Positions 1 to 6,027 of a stretch of 7,806 bases of DNA are shown here, in pieces (positions within the stretch are counted from its first letter, which is position 1; each line of letters opens with the position of its first letter). Source of the stretch: an uncultured Prevotellaceae bacterium (GTDB lineage: Bacteria; Bacteroidota; Bacteroidia; Bacteroidales; Bacteroidaceae); NCBI GenBank assembly GCA_947176655.1, contig CAMWRK010000096.1, positions 1 through 7,806 of the forward strand, in the 5' to 3' direction. The notes under the pieces were generated by a model. The model ran no database searches. It worked only from the letters and a program-made list of their open reading frames with translations, and was not told the origin of the DNA. Made by a program: the position numbers and the translations under genes.

Positions 1-420
1 AACGGTTCTCTCAAGGCCAACAGTTTTGCTGCCGGCAAGATGGAGGACAGCAACGACCGCGTCATCAACCAGCTCATTGTCGCCAATGTGCTTGAGGAGG
101 GTCCCTGCCAGTTGCAGATGGGGCTGACGGAACTCAAGCCCGGTTCCGTATGGAATACCATGCCGGCGCACACCCATGACCGTCGTGTCGAGGCATATTT
201 CTATTTTAATGTACCTGAAGGCAATGCCATCTGCCACCTTATGGGAGAGCCTCAGCAGGAGCGCCTCGTGTGGCTGCATAACGAACAGGCAATCATGTCG
301 CCTGAATGGTCCATTCATGCTGCGGCTGGCACTTCCAACTACATGTTCATCTGGGGTATGGGCGGCGAGAACCTCGATTATGGCGACATGGACAAGGTGT
401 CGTACACCGACATGAAGTAG
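1..420 (+). CDS. kduI: 5-keto-4-deoxyuronate isomerase (KduI), C-terminal part
   Basis: KduI (5-dehydro-4-deoxy-D-glucuronate isomerase) interconverts the unsaturated-uronate product 4-deoxy-5-ketouronate and 3-deoxy-hexosulonate in cytosolic breakdown of pectin and other uronate polysaccharides. The frame is open from base 1 and ends at TAG 418-420, giving 139 residues, about half of the usual ~280; the N-terminal half lies outside the window. The ATG at 40 is internal, not the start. The C-terminal cupin is clear: VWNTMPAHTHDRR followed by VEAYFYF, GEPQQERLVWLHNEQAIMSP, and WSIHAAAGTSNYMFIWGM. The zinc ligands known from the E. coli enzyme are all present: His codons at 169 and 175, Glu at 190, and His at 316. 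No trace of frame damage. The neighbouring pectin or glycosaminoglycan genes expected in Bacteroidales would lie upstream. The identification is firm. Confidence 0.96.
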   Translation, partial: NGSLKANSFAAGKMEDSNDRVINQLIVANVLEEGPCQLQMGLTELKPGSVWNTMPAHTHDRRVEAYFYFNVPEGNAICHLMGEPQQERLVWLHNEQAIMSPEWSIHAAAGTSNYMFIWGMGGENLDYGDMDKVSYTDMK

Positions 421-432
421 GCATGAGGTCAG

Positions 433-447
433 TTTGTCCCGGACAAA
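433..447. promoter_or_regulatory. 15-base perfect palindrome, possible operator
   Basis: TTTGTCC and GGACAAA flank a single central C, a perfect 7-base inverted repeat 12 bases after the kduI stop and 47 bases before the next start. With a one-base centre it would make a poor RNA hairpin, and no T-run follows, so a dimeric regulator site is more likely than a terminator. The regulator is unknown; the assignment is inference from symmetry and position. Confidence 0.3.
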
Positions 448-494
448 TATCTGCAAACGTGAGTAGCCATTGCGATAACCAAAAGATTTAACCT

Positions 495-1394
495 ATGAAA
501 AGAAATTTGTTAGCGGTCATCATGTTTTTGGCCGGAGCATTGGCATTCCAGGCGACAGCCAAGCCGAAAGCCAGACACATAGTTTATATTGGCTTGGACG
601 GATGGGGGGCGTACAGCGTCCCTAAGGCTGATATGCCAAACGTACGGACATTGATGAGCCAGGGGTGCTACACGCTTCATAAGCGCACGGTGACCCCTTC
701 GTCAAGCGCGCCAAACTGGGCATCCATGTTCATGGGAGCCGGCCCGGAGTTACACGGATATACCACTTGGGGAGCACGCACACCGGAACTTCCATCGCGC
801 ATTATCTTGAAAAACAATATTTTCCCGACCATCTTCCAATTGTATCGTGATGCCTGCCCTCAGGCCGAGATAGGTGTTCTGTACGAATGGGACGGAATCA
901 AGTATCTCGTAGATACTCTGTCAGTAAGCTACCATGCTATGGCACCGGATTACAACACGTACCCGACAGCCCTTTGTGAAATGGCAGAGACTTACATAAA
1001 AGAGAAAATGCCTGCGCTTGTGGCAATATGCTTTGACAATCCCGATCATGTGGGACATGCCGACGGTCATGACACGAAGGCCTATTACGAATGCCTGACG
1101 AGGCTGGACGGTTATATAGGTCGCATTATTGAGGCTGTAAAAGAAGCCGGTATGCTGGAACAGACCATATTCATCGTTACCTCCGACCACGGGGGCAAGG
1201 GCACTGCACACGGCGGTATCAGCATGGAAGAAATGGAAACCCCGTTTGTCATATCCGGCAAGGGCATAAAGCAAGGCGGCGAGTTTGAGGAAAGTATGAT
1301 GCAATACGATGTGGCTTCGACAATGGCTTTTATCATGGGATTGAAACAGCCTCAGGTATGGATAGGCCGCCCAATGACGCAGGTATTCAAATAA
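495..1394 (+). CDS. secreted alkaline phosphatase-superfamily hydrolase (type I phosphodiesterase/nucleotide pyrophosphatase-like)
   Basis: Predicted 299-residue exported metal-dependent phospho-ester hydrolase. Residues 1-22 form a signal peptide: a KR charge pair, a hydrophobic core, and an A-T-A cleavage site before KPK. No lipobox cysteine, so probably periplasmic and soluble. The alkaline phosphatase fold is seen in order: IGLDGWG with metal Asp35; SSSAPNWASMFMG with Ser71 at the place of the nucleophilic Thr/Ser of the TAPN-type motif; DNPDHVGH with Asp184 and His188; TSDHGG with Asp231 and His232; and AHGG with His239. These are the two-zinc ligands of the phosphodiesterase I/nucleotide pyrophosphatase group (PF01663). 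At 299 residues it is compact, without added domains. Substrate (nucleotide, phosphodiester or phosphonate) cannot be read from the sequence. ATG 495 is chosen because it directly precedes the signal peptide. There is no Shine-Dalgarno, as usual in Bacteroidetes. It follows kduI by 74 bases, so shared transcription is possible but unproven. Confidence 0.88.
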   Translation: MKRNLLAVIMFLAGALAFQATAKPKARHIVYIGLDGWGAYSVPKADMPNVRTLMSQGCYTLHKRTVTPSSSAPNWASMFMGAGPELHGYTTWGARTPELPSRIILKNNIFPTIFQLYRDACPQAEIGVLYEWDGIKYLVDTLSVSYHAMAPDYNTYPTALCEMAETYIKEKMPALVAICFDNPDHVGHADGHDTKAYYECLTRLDGYIGRIIEAVKEAGMLEQTIFIVTSDHGGKGTAHGGISMEEMETPFVISGKGIKQGGEFEESMMQYDVASTMAFIMGLKQPQVWIGRPMTQVFK

Positions 1395-1851
1395 GTCTAC
1401 AGTATATAATGCCGGTACATCGCTTCTACGCGTGCGTGTGCGTATTATATATAATGTGTAGGGCGGGATTTGTGCTGCCAGAAGATGTGGTGCAACTGTT
1501 TTATGGCTCAGGTCTGATGCTTTTACCAGAAGAGGCCTTTGCAAGGTTCTGTAGCAAAGCTGTGGATGTGTCACTCGTGTTATGTTGACAAAGCATTTCA
1601 GTTGAAAAATCATTACACGTCAGCGCTGTTCCTGACTGAATCCGCCCGATGCCTTCTGTGTAAAAGCTCGGACATGTGCATAGAACAGTAAGAGGTATGG
1701 CGGGGCATGTGGAATTTCAATACGTAATGTGCTTCTCGTTTTTCGTATTGACATGTCGTTATCTTGCTGTACTACAAACTGTTGTTGTGCTGTGCGGGCG
1801 ATGTGTAGATGCGTGTCATACCATCCTGTGGCAGGTGTCTCGCATCCCCCC
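1395..1851. other. gene-free stretch after the phosphatase gene
   Basis: No reading frame here has a recognisable domain or convincing start; the open frames are short and their translations look random. The only local structures are a 12-base AT palindrome (ATTATATATAAT, 1443-1454) and a short inverted repeat TTTCA/TGAAA (1596-1607). I see no clear hairpin-plus-T terminator for the upstream gene. TTGACA at 1585 and 1748 lacks a matching -10 or a Bacteroidetes -7 element. It could be decayed sequence or hold an unrecognised RNA. Confidence 0.45.
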
Positions 1852-1937
1852 AAAAAAGACACCGCGGTCTTCGGGTCGAAAGACCGTGGTCTTAAGCGCG
1901 AAGACCGACGGTCTTAACGCTTAAGACCACGGTGTCT
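1852..1937. repeat. nested palindrome of AAGACC/GGTCTT units
   Basis: A dense set of inverted repeats. An outer arm AGACACCG (1857-1864) pairs perfectly with CGGTGTCT (1930-1937). Inside it are a hairpin of CGGTCTT (1865-1871) with AAGACCG (1880-1886), and a perfect 16-base stem, ACCGTGGTCTTAAGCG (1883-1898) with its complement at 1918-1933. The loop of the latter holds another palindrome, AAGACCG/CGGTCTT (1901-1915, one-base centre). The hexamer AAGACC or GGTCTT occurs six times and the variant GACACC/GGTGTC twice. Some arms overlap, so not all pairings can form together. The left edge is a C6A6 tract (1846-1857); read on the minus strand the outer stem is followed at once by six T, as in an intrinsic terminator. 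It resembles a REP/MITE-like intergenic repeat; copies elsewhere cannot be tested here. Confidence 0.8.
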
Positions 1938-1975
1938 AAACCTCGACATCACGAGGGCTATTTCGGGACACCGTG
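1928..1975. repeat. 9-base inverted repeat enclosing a small hairpin
   Basis: CACGGTGTC (1928-1936) is perfectly complementary to GACACCGTG (1967-1975). Between them CCTCG (1941-1945) and CGAGG (1952-1956) form a small hairpin with a six-base loop. The left arm is the same segment that can pair with 1857-1864 and contributes to the 16-base stem, so the two folds exclude each other. Function is unknown. Confidence 0.5.
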
Positions 1976-2200
1976 AAAACGCATTGTAGAGACCGATTCA
2001 GCCCCTCCGAGGATAGCCGGCAGTATATTGAAATATTCTGACATAGGTTCTCCGCTCACCACGCTCACCCGTTCCTCCACTGATCTCCTGCTGAGCCGAT
2101 GTTCTGTGTGTCGCCATGGCGAGGACATTGCCTTGTTCTCACGGGGACGGCCTTTTGTCTCTGCTAATGTCCTGTGGTTGACAATACGAATGATAGGGCT
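1976..2200. other. gene-free stretch between palindromes
   Basis: No gene is supported here. A minus-strand open frame of 114 codons (1958-2302) crosses it, but its start lies in a hairpin, it runs through another, and its translation matches no family that I recognise. No tRNA, promoter of Bacteroidetes type or strong hairpin was seen. Confidence 0.4.
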
Positions 2201-2245
2201 TAAAAAAACTTTGTCACTGTGGTAATGATTACCGTGATGACAAAG
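2201..2245 (-). terminator. intrinsic-type terminator: long palindrome plus T7 on the minus strand
   Basis: CTTTGTCA (2209-2216) pairs with TGACAAAG (2238-2245), and GGTAAT (2221-2226) with ATTACC (2228-2233), leaving one central G. The bases between are three G-T wobbles and one mismatch, so the whole 37 bases are nearly self-complementary. On the minus strand the stem ends in AAAG followed by seven T (A-run 2202-2208). It lies about 180 bases beyond the stop of the DUF349 gene and is well placed to end the minus-strand transcript. The stem is AT-rich, and a protein-binding palindrome is the alternative. Confidence 0.6.
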
Positions 2246-2273
2246 TATGATGTTATTCATCAGACATTTTTGA

Positions 2274-2302
2274 ATGGGAAAACCAACCATAGGGTTTCCC
2301 AT
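2274..2302. repeat. hairpin with 8-base stem
   Basis: ATGGGAAA (2274-2281) pairs with TTTCCCAT (2295-2302); after one mismatch CC (2283-2284) can also pair with GG (2292-2293). It sits between the T7 palindrome and the GC-rich hairpin. There is no clear T-run on either strand, so a terminator role is weak. It may be part of a structured 3' region of the minus-strand transcript. Confidence 0.4.
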
Positions 2303-2322
2303 GATGCAAGTGCCGGCTTGAT

Positions 2323-2377
2323 ATTTGCTTGGGCAAATGCAATGCGCCGGAAACCTGTCATGGTTCCCGGCGCATTG
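2323..2377 (-). terminator. strong GC-rich hairpin after the DUF349 gene
   Basis: Positions 2340-2355 pair with 2362-2377: 16 pairs with one A-C mismatch (2351/2366) around a six-base loop. The core is AATGCGCCGG opposite CCGGCGCATT. It starts 46 bases past the stop codon of the minus-strand DUF349 gene, the usual place for a terminator or 3'-stabilising stem. Next in that direction is a smaller hairpin, ATTTGC/GCAAAT (2323-2328 with 2333-2338). No real U-tract follows on either strand, so it may act as a stability stem while the T7 structure at 2201-2245 does the terminating. Confidence 0.6.
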
Positions 2378-2423
2378 TGATAGGGCTGTACCTTATTTAT
2401 TATATGGAGGCATCCTTGTTTCC

Positions 2424-4118
2424 TTATTCCGCTTCCTTCATCTTCCTGGCCATTGCGGCAAGTTCGGATTTCAGAGCTTCTACCTTCTTCTGCATCTGGT
2501 CTACGAGGCTGTTGCCTTTCTTGGACGAGGCAGAGAGGAAGCCGATGTTGTTTTCGTAGGTACGAATCTCTGCCTCCAGTTGCTCGTATATGCGTTGCAT
2601 GCGCTGACGGTCGCCGCCTGCGGCCTCCTGTATTTTCTGGAATCTGCCTGCCGTACGTGCCTGGATGCGTGCTCCGCGTGCACGGTCATACAGTTGGTCG
2701 CATACCTGGCGGTATTCCGCATAGGCCTTGTCCTTTTCCTTGAACGGCACGTGTCCTACGGCATTCCATGCGGCCTGCAACTCCTTGACTTTGTCGATGT
2801 CAATGTCGCCCTCTGTGTCCAGCAGTGCCTGTAGGTCGGACGTTATCTTCTGTTTCTGTTGCAGGTTCTGCTTCTGTTGGTCGCGCTCTCCGCTGTTGGC
2901 TTCCTTCTTGGCATCGAAGAAAGTGTCGCAGGCTGTGGTAAACTCCTTCCACAACTGATCGCTGTATTTGCGTGCGACGGAACCGATAGTCTTCCATTCT
3001 TTCTGCAGGGCTACGAGGGCATCCGTAGTTGCGCGCCAATCCGTGCTTGTGCTCAGTTCTTGGGCTTTCTGTATGAGAGCCTTCTTCTTCTCAAGGTTCT
3101 CTGTCTGTTCTTCCTTGATGCTCTTGTAGAACTCGGCCTTGCTGGTGAAGAATTTGTCGCATGCCTGGCGGAAACGCTCGAAGATAGTCGTGTTCAGCTT
3201 TTGCGGAGCATAGCCTATGGTGCGCCATTCCGCCTGAAGCTCAAGAACTTTCTTGGTGAGGCTTTCCCACTCAATACTCTTGTCCTGCACTTCAATCTGT
3301 TGCAGAATTGGCTGTATCGCTTCGCAAAGTTTGGTCTTCTGTTGCAGAATTTCAGTCTCGCGTGCCTTGATGCTCTCGAAATGTGCCTGATGTCTTTTGT
3401 TTATTTCTGTGGAGGCGTTCTTGAAGCGTGTCCACAGATCCTCGCGCAGGTCGCGTTCTACAGGGCCGGTCTCTTTCCATTGCTGGTGTAGTGCCTGCAA
3501 TTGTCCGAAAGCACTGATTACGTCCTCGGTGTTCTGCAAAGCTTCGGCTTTCTCGCAAAGCTCGGTCTTTATCTCAAGGTTCTTGCGGAAGTCGTAGTCG
3601 CGCATCTCGTGTCCCAGTTTCAGGAGATCGTAGTACTGCTCGGTGTACAACTGGTAGTTTTTCCATACCTCCGTGCTTTGTTCGGCTGGAACGGCACCGA
3701 TTTCTTTCCATGTCTGTTGCAGTTGTTTGAAACGTTCGAAGTTGGCTCCGGCCTCCTCTGGAGTGGTAGCTAACTGCTGTATCTCCTCCAGAATAGCGTT
3801 TTTGCGCTGGAGGTTGTCGGCACGTTCCTCCTGTATGCGTAGCATTTCGGCTGCGCGACGTTCGCGGATGCTCTGCATGGCTTGGCGGAACGTTTCCTCC
3901 AGCGGATCCATTACTGGAACATAGGCTGCGGGGTCGCCACCCTGTTCAATGTACTCCTGGCGTGCCTGTTGGATCGCCTGGTTGTGGTAACGATAGAAGA
4001 GTTGCTTAAGCAGTTCTACGTTGGCCTTTTCGGGGATTGCGTCGGCCTGAGCCAGTTGTTGTGCCTGGGCTACGACCTCTTCCTTGGTACTGAGCTGTGT
4101 ATTTTCGATGTTTTCCAT
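2424..4118 (-). CDS. DUF349 repeat protein
   Basis: A 564-residue, very charged and Gln/Glu/Lys-rich protein, mostly helical, with no signal peptide or membrane segment, so cytosolic. It carries five copies of the DUF349 repeat, each marked by a W-x3-G-x-V/A signature: TWKEIGAV (Trp137), QWKETGPV (Trp214), EWRTIGYA (Trp298), EWKTIGSV (Trp375) and AWNAVGHV (Trp451). The spacing is regular (77, 84, 77, 76 residues), and each is followed by an aromatic helix of the F/Y-x4-C/A-x2-F/Y type. Residues 1-130 are helical and lead into the repeats; residues 505-564 look like a coiled coil. ATG 4118 is the first in-frame start and lies 19 bases after the corA stop, with no Shine-Dalgarno. Proteins with several DUF349 units are common in Bacteroidetes, but I know of no established biochemical role. 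Co-transcription with corA is likely from spacing. Confidence 0.9.
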   Translation of the reverse strand: MENIENTQLSTKEEVVAQAQQLAQADAIPEKANVELLKQLFYRYHNQAIQQARQEYIEQGGDPAAYVPVMDPLEETFRQAMQSIRERRAAEMLRIQEERADNLQRKNAILEEIQQLATTPEEAGANFERFKQLQQTWKEIGAVPAEQSTEVWKNYQLYTEQYYDLLKLGHEMRDYDFRKNLEIKTELCEKAEALQNTEDVISAFGQLQALHQQWKETGPVERDLREDLWTRFKNASTEINKRHQAHFESIKARETEILQQKTKLCEAIQPILQQIEVQDKSIEWESLTKKVLELQAEWRTIGYAPQKLNTTIFERFRQACDKFFTSKAEFYKSIKEEQTENLEKKKALIQKAQELSTSTDWRATTDALVALQKEWKTIGSVARKYSDQLWKEFTTACDTFFDAKKEANSGERDQQKQNLQQKQKITSDLQALLDTEGDIDIDKVKELQAAWNAVGHVPFKEKDKAYAEYRQVCDQLYDRARGARIQARTAGRFQKIQEAAGGDRQRMQRIYEQLEAEIRTYENNIGFLSASSKKGNSLVDQMQKKVEALKSELAAMARKMKEAE

Positions 4119-4137
4119 ATATTCGGATAATTAGGGG

Positions 4138-5064
4138 TTATATCCATTTCTTATGTCTGAAGAACCACCATAATAACAGGGTTATGCTGACCGTAAGCAC
4201 AATGGCCACAGGAAAGCCCCACCAGACCTGTTCCATGCCGTTGATCAGGTTCATGCCGAACAGGGAGGCTATAAGTGTGGGGAACATCATGATGATGGAG
4301 ATGGAGGTGAGCATCTTCATGACCTGTGACATATTGTTGTTGATGAGGTTCGCATAGGTGTCCATGGTAGAGTCTAGAATGTTGGTGTAGATGCCCACGG
4401 TTTCCCTGGCCTGTGCAAACTCGGTGTTTACGTCTTCTATCAGTTCGGCGTCCAGCTCGTCTACCTTCAGCTTGAACTTCAGTTTGGCCAGAAGGGTTTC
4501 GTTGCCTCGTATGGAGGTGACGAAGTATGTCAGCGAGTCCTGCAGGCGGGACAGGGCGATGAGATCGGCGTTGTCCACGTTGCGATCCAGATTGCGCTTG
4601 CTTTGGTCTATGAGAGCCTGTATCTGTTTCAGACGTTTCAGGTACCACACGGCACTGCTGAGAAAAAGTCTGAATACCATGTCGGTGGCATCGCTGAAGC
4701 CGAGCCCCCGCCTTTGCTGGTAGGTGACAAAGTCTATCATCATGTTTGTTTCGAAGTAGCATACAGTGATGCATATGTCGTTTTTCATGATGATACCCAA
4801 TGGGATGGTAGTGTATGGCGTGCGTGAGCGGACTTCCTTTACGTAGGGGATACGCAGAATAATCATTGCCCATCCTTCGTCGCGGTCGTATCGGGGACGT
4901 TCGTCTGTATCGGCAATGTCGCCAAGGAAGTATGTAGGTATGCCAAGTGTCTGTTCCAGGAATTGGGTGTCATCCTCGTCAGGACACGTCACCTGAACCC
5001 AACAGTTGGGAACCCATTCTTCGATGGTGCGAAGCCCGTTATGTGTGTTCCAGAAAGTTCTCAA
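4138..5064 (-). CDS. corA: CorA-family divalent cation (Mg2+/Co2+) transporter
   Basis: A 308-residue inner-membrane channel-type transporter. CorA works as a homopentamer with a large cytosolic N-terminal domain, a long stalk helix and two C-terminal membrane helices. Seen here: a soluble alpha/beta region (1-130), with the DIADTDERPR stretch (49-58) of the Bacteroidetes subgroup; long amphipathic helices (about 130-250); TM1 (about 251-269) ending in the signature Gly270-Met271-Asn272 after MMFPTLIASLF; a short periplasmic loop (NGMEQVWWGF); TM2 (about 284-301); and a basic end FFRHKKWI. Length fits the family. The start is TTG (5064-5062): an in-frame TAA lies 15 bases upstream, no ATG lies between, and the next in-frame Met is residue 67, inside the conserved domain. 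It lies between rsmA (97 bases upstream, with a promoter-like site) and the DUF349 gene (19 bases downstream). Confidence 0.93.
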   Translation of the reverse strand: MRTFWNTHNGLRTIEEWVPNCWVQVTCPDEDDTQFLEQTLGIPTYFLGDIADTDERPRYDRDEGWAMIILRIPYVKEVRSRTPYTTIPLGIIMKNDICITVCYFETNMMIDFVTYQQRRGLGFSDATDMVFRLFLSSAVWYLKRLKQIQALIDQSKRNLDRNVDNADLIALSRLQDSLTYFVTSIRGNETLLAKLKFKLKVDELDAELIEDVNTEFAQARETVGIYTNILDSTMDTYANLINNNMSQVMKMLTSISIIMMFPTLIASLFGMNLINGMEQVWWGFPVAIVLTVSITLLLWWFFRHKKWI

Positions 5065-5103
5065 TTCGCAATGCTTTTAGCACCAATCATGTTAATTGGC
5101 TTA

Positions 5104-5138
5104 CAAATATATAAAAAAGAATAAAAGGAACTCGTAAA
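5104..5138 (-). promoter_or_regulatory. putative promoter of corA and the DUF349 gene
   Basis: On the minus strand TATATTTG (5111-5104) matches the Bacteroidetes -7 consensus TAnnTTTG exactly. A TTTA (5138-5135), one base off the -33 TTTG, lies 23 bases upstream, slightly wider than the usual 19-21. The spacer is T-rich. A start point near 5097 would give a leader of about 33 bases before the TTG start of corA. This would let corA be transcribed independently of rsmA. Confidence 0.5.
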
Positions 5139-5164
5139 TGTGTCCATTTTTGTCGGAATGACGG

Positions 5165-5947
5165 TTATTTTGGACTTTTTTCTCGGAGTGCGGCGGCAAT
5201 GTCGTTGGTCAGTTGCACGAATTGTGATACGGACAGTTGTTCCGGACGCAGAGAACTATACGGGTGTTCCACAGGAATCAGGCCTTTGAGCGAGCCGCGC
5301 AGCATTTTGCGCCGCTGTTGGAAGCTCTGCTTGACTATGCGTGTCAGCAACTGGACATCGCATCCGGGATCTGTCACCCCGTTGCGGCGCATGCAGATGA
5401 CTGCCGAATGTACCTTGGGTGGAGGGTTAAATACTCCTGGCGGTACTGTGAACAGATATTCGATCTCATACCACAATTGTATCAGAACCGTAATGATGCC
5501 AAAGGCTTTGGTTCCGGGCTTCGCGGCCAAGCGTTCGGCCATCTCCTTCTGGATCATGCCGGTGCAACAGGGAATGTAATCCTTGTAGTCCAGCATCTTG
5601 AAGAATATCTGAGAAGATATGTTGTAGGGATAGTTGCCGGTGAGGACAAAGGGATTGCCGTCGAAAGTGCGGTCGAGGTGCATCTTGAGGAAATCGTCTT
5701 CAATGATGTTGTCCTCGAAGAGCGGGTATGTGTCACGCAGATATTTCACGCTTTCGTAATCCAGTTCCACAACTTTCAGCGGTCGTGGCTTCTGCATCAG
5801 GAACTGCGTCATCACCCCCATGCCCGGCCCGACTTCCAGTACCGGTATGTCGGGAAATGCATCTACTGTATCGGCTATGCGGCGGGCTATGCTGAGGTCT
5901 GTCAAAAAATGCTGTCCGAGAAACTTTTTAGGCTTGACGAGGGACAT
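5165..5947 (-). CDS. rsmA: 16S rRNA dimethyladenosine transferase RsmA (KsgA)
   Basis: RsmA uses S-adenosylmethionine to dimethylate two adjacent adenines near the 3' end of 16S rRNA (A1518 and A1519 in E. coli) during late 30S assembly in the cytosol. The 260-residue protein has the expected layout: KKFLGQHFLTD (8-17), SAM-binding LEVGPGMGVMT (37-47), acidic ELD (61-63) for the ribose, EDDFL (83-87), catalytic NYPYNISS (105-112, in place of the usual NLPYN), FNPPPKVHSAV (173-183), and QSFQQRRKMLRGSL (207-220) in the C-terminal domain. The frame is open upstream to 6376, but ATG 5947 is chosen because MSLVKPKKFLGQHFL is the family N-terminus and the extension is low-complexity and overlaps the divergent gene. 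A matching promoter lies just upstream on the minus strand. Confidence 0.96.
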   Translation of the reverse strand: MSLVKPKKFLGQHFLTDLSIARRIADTVDAFPDIPVLEVGPGMGVMTQFLMQKPRPLKVVELDYESVKYLRDTYPLFEDNIIEDDFLKMHLDRTFDGNPFVLTGNYPYNISSQIFFKMLDYKDYIPCCTGMIQKEMAERLAAKPGTKAFGIITVLIQLWYEIEYLFTVPPGVFNPPPKVHSAVICMRRNGVTDPGCDVQLLTRIVKQSFQQRRKMLRGSLKGLIPVEHPYSSLRPEQLSVSQFVQLTNDIAAALREKSPK

Positions 5948-5964
5948 GTACAGGATTTTTTTTG

Positions 5965-5972
5965 TATTTTTG
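5965..5972 (+). promoter_or_regulatory. -7 element for the membrane protein gene
   Basis: TATTTTTG matches TAnnTTTG exactly and is followed by CA, as in many Bacteroidetes promoters. It sits behind a run of T (5955-5963). No good TTTG was found 19-21 bases upstream, where the rsmA start codon region lies. Transcription would begin near 5980, which excludes the in-frame TTG at 5962 as start of the downstream gene and leaves GTG 6001 or 6028. Confidence 0.5.
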
Positions 5973-5976
5973 CATA

Positions 5977-6008
5977 CGAAGATACGGAGATTTAGGTAAT
6001 GTGCCAAA
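5977..6008 (-). promoter_or_regulatory. putative rsmA promoter
   Basis: On the minus strand TTTG (6008-6005) and TATCTTCG (5984-5977, one base off TAnnTTTG) are separated by exactly 20 bases, the typical Bacteroidetes spacing. Transcription would begin near 5970, giving a leader of roughly 20 bases to the rsmA ATG at 5947. It overlaps the transcribed region of the opposite gene, so the two promoters could interfere. Confidence 0.5.
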
Positions 6009-6027
6009 AGATTTGCACTTTTATTTT

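Noticed and set aside
921..1613. Minus-strand open frame of 230 codons
   Set aside because: Mostly antisense to the clear phosphatase gene, with no recognisable domain; a shadow frame.
1585..1613. E. coli-type sigma-70 promoter from TTGACA
   Set aside because: The hexamer at the right distance (AATCAT) is a poor -10, the Bacteroidetes consensus is different, and no gene follows.
1676..1924. Plus-strand frame of 82 codons through the palindrome
   Set aside because: The ending is only the translated AAGACC repeats and the start has no support; not a credible gene.
1852..1937. CRISPR-like array of short repeats
   Set aside because: Units are inverted, overlapping and without regular unique spacers; no cas genes nearby.
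1958..2302. Minus-strand open frame of 114 codons containing a GRPR string, considered as a decayed transposase
   Set aside because: No other transposase motif, no terminal repeats around it, and it runs through two hairpins including the T7 terminator-like palindrome.
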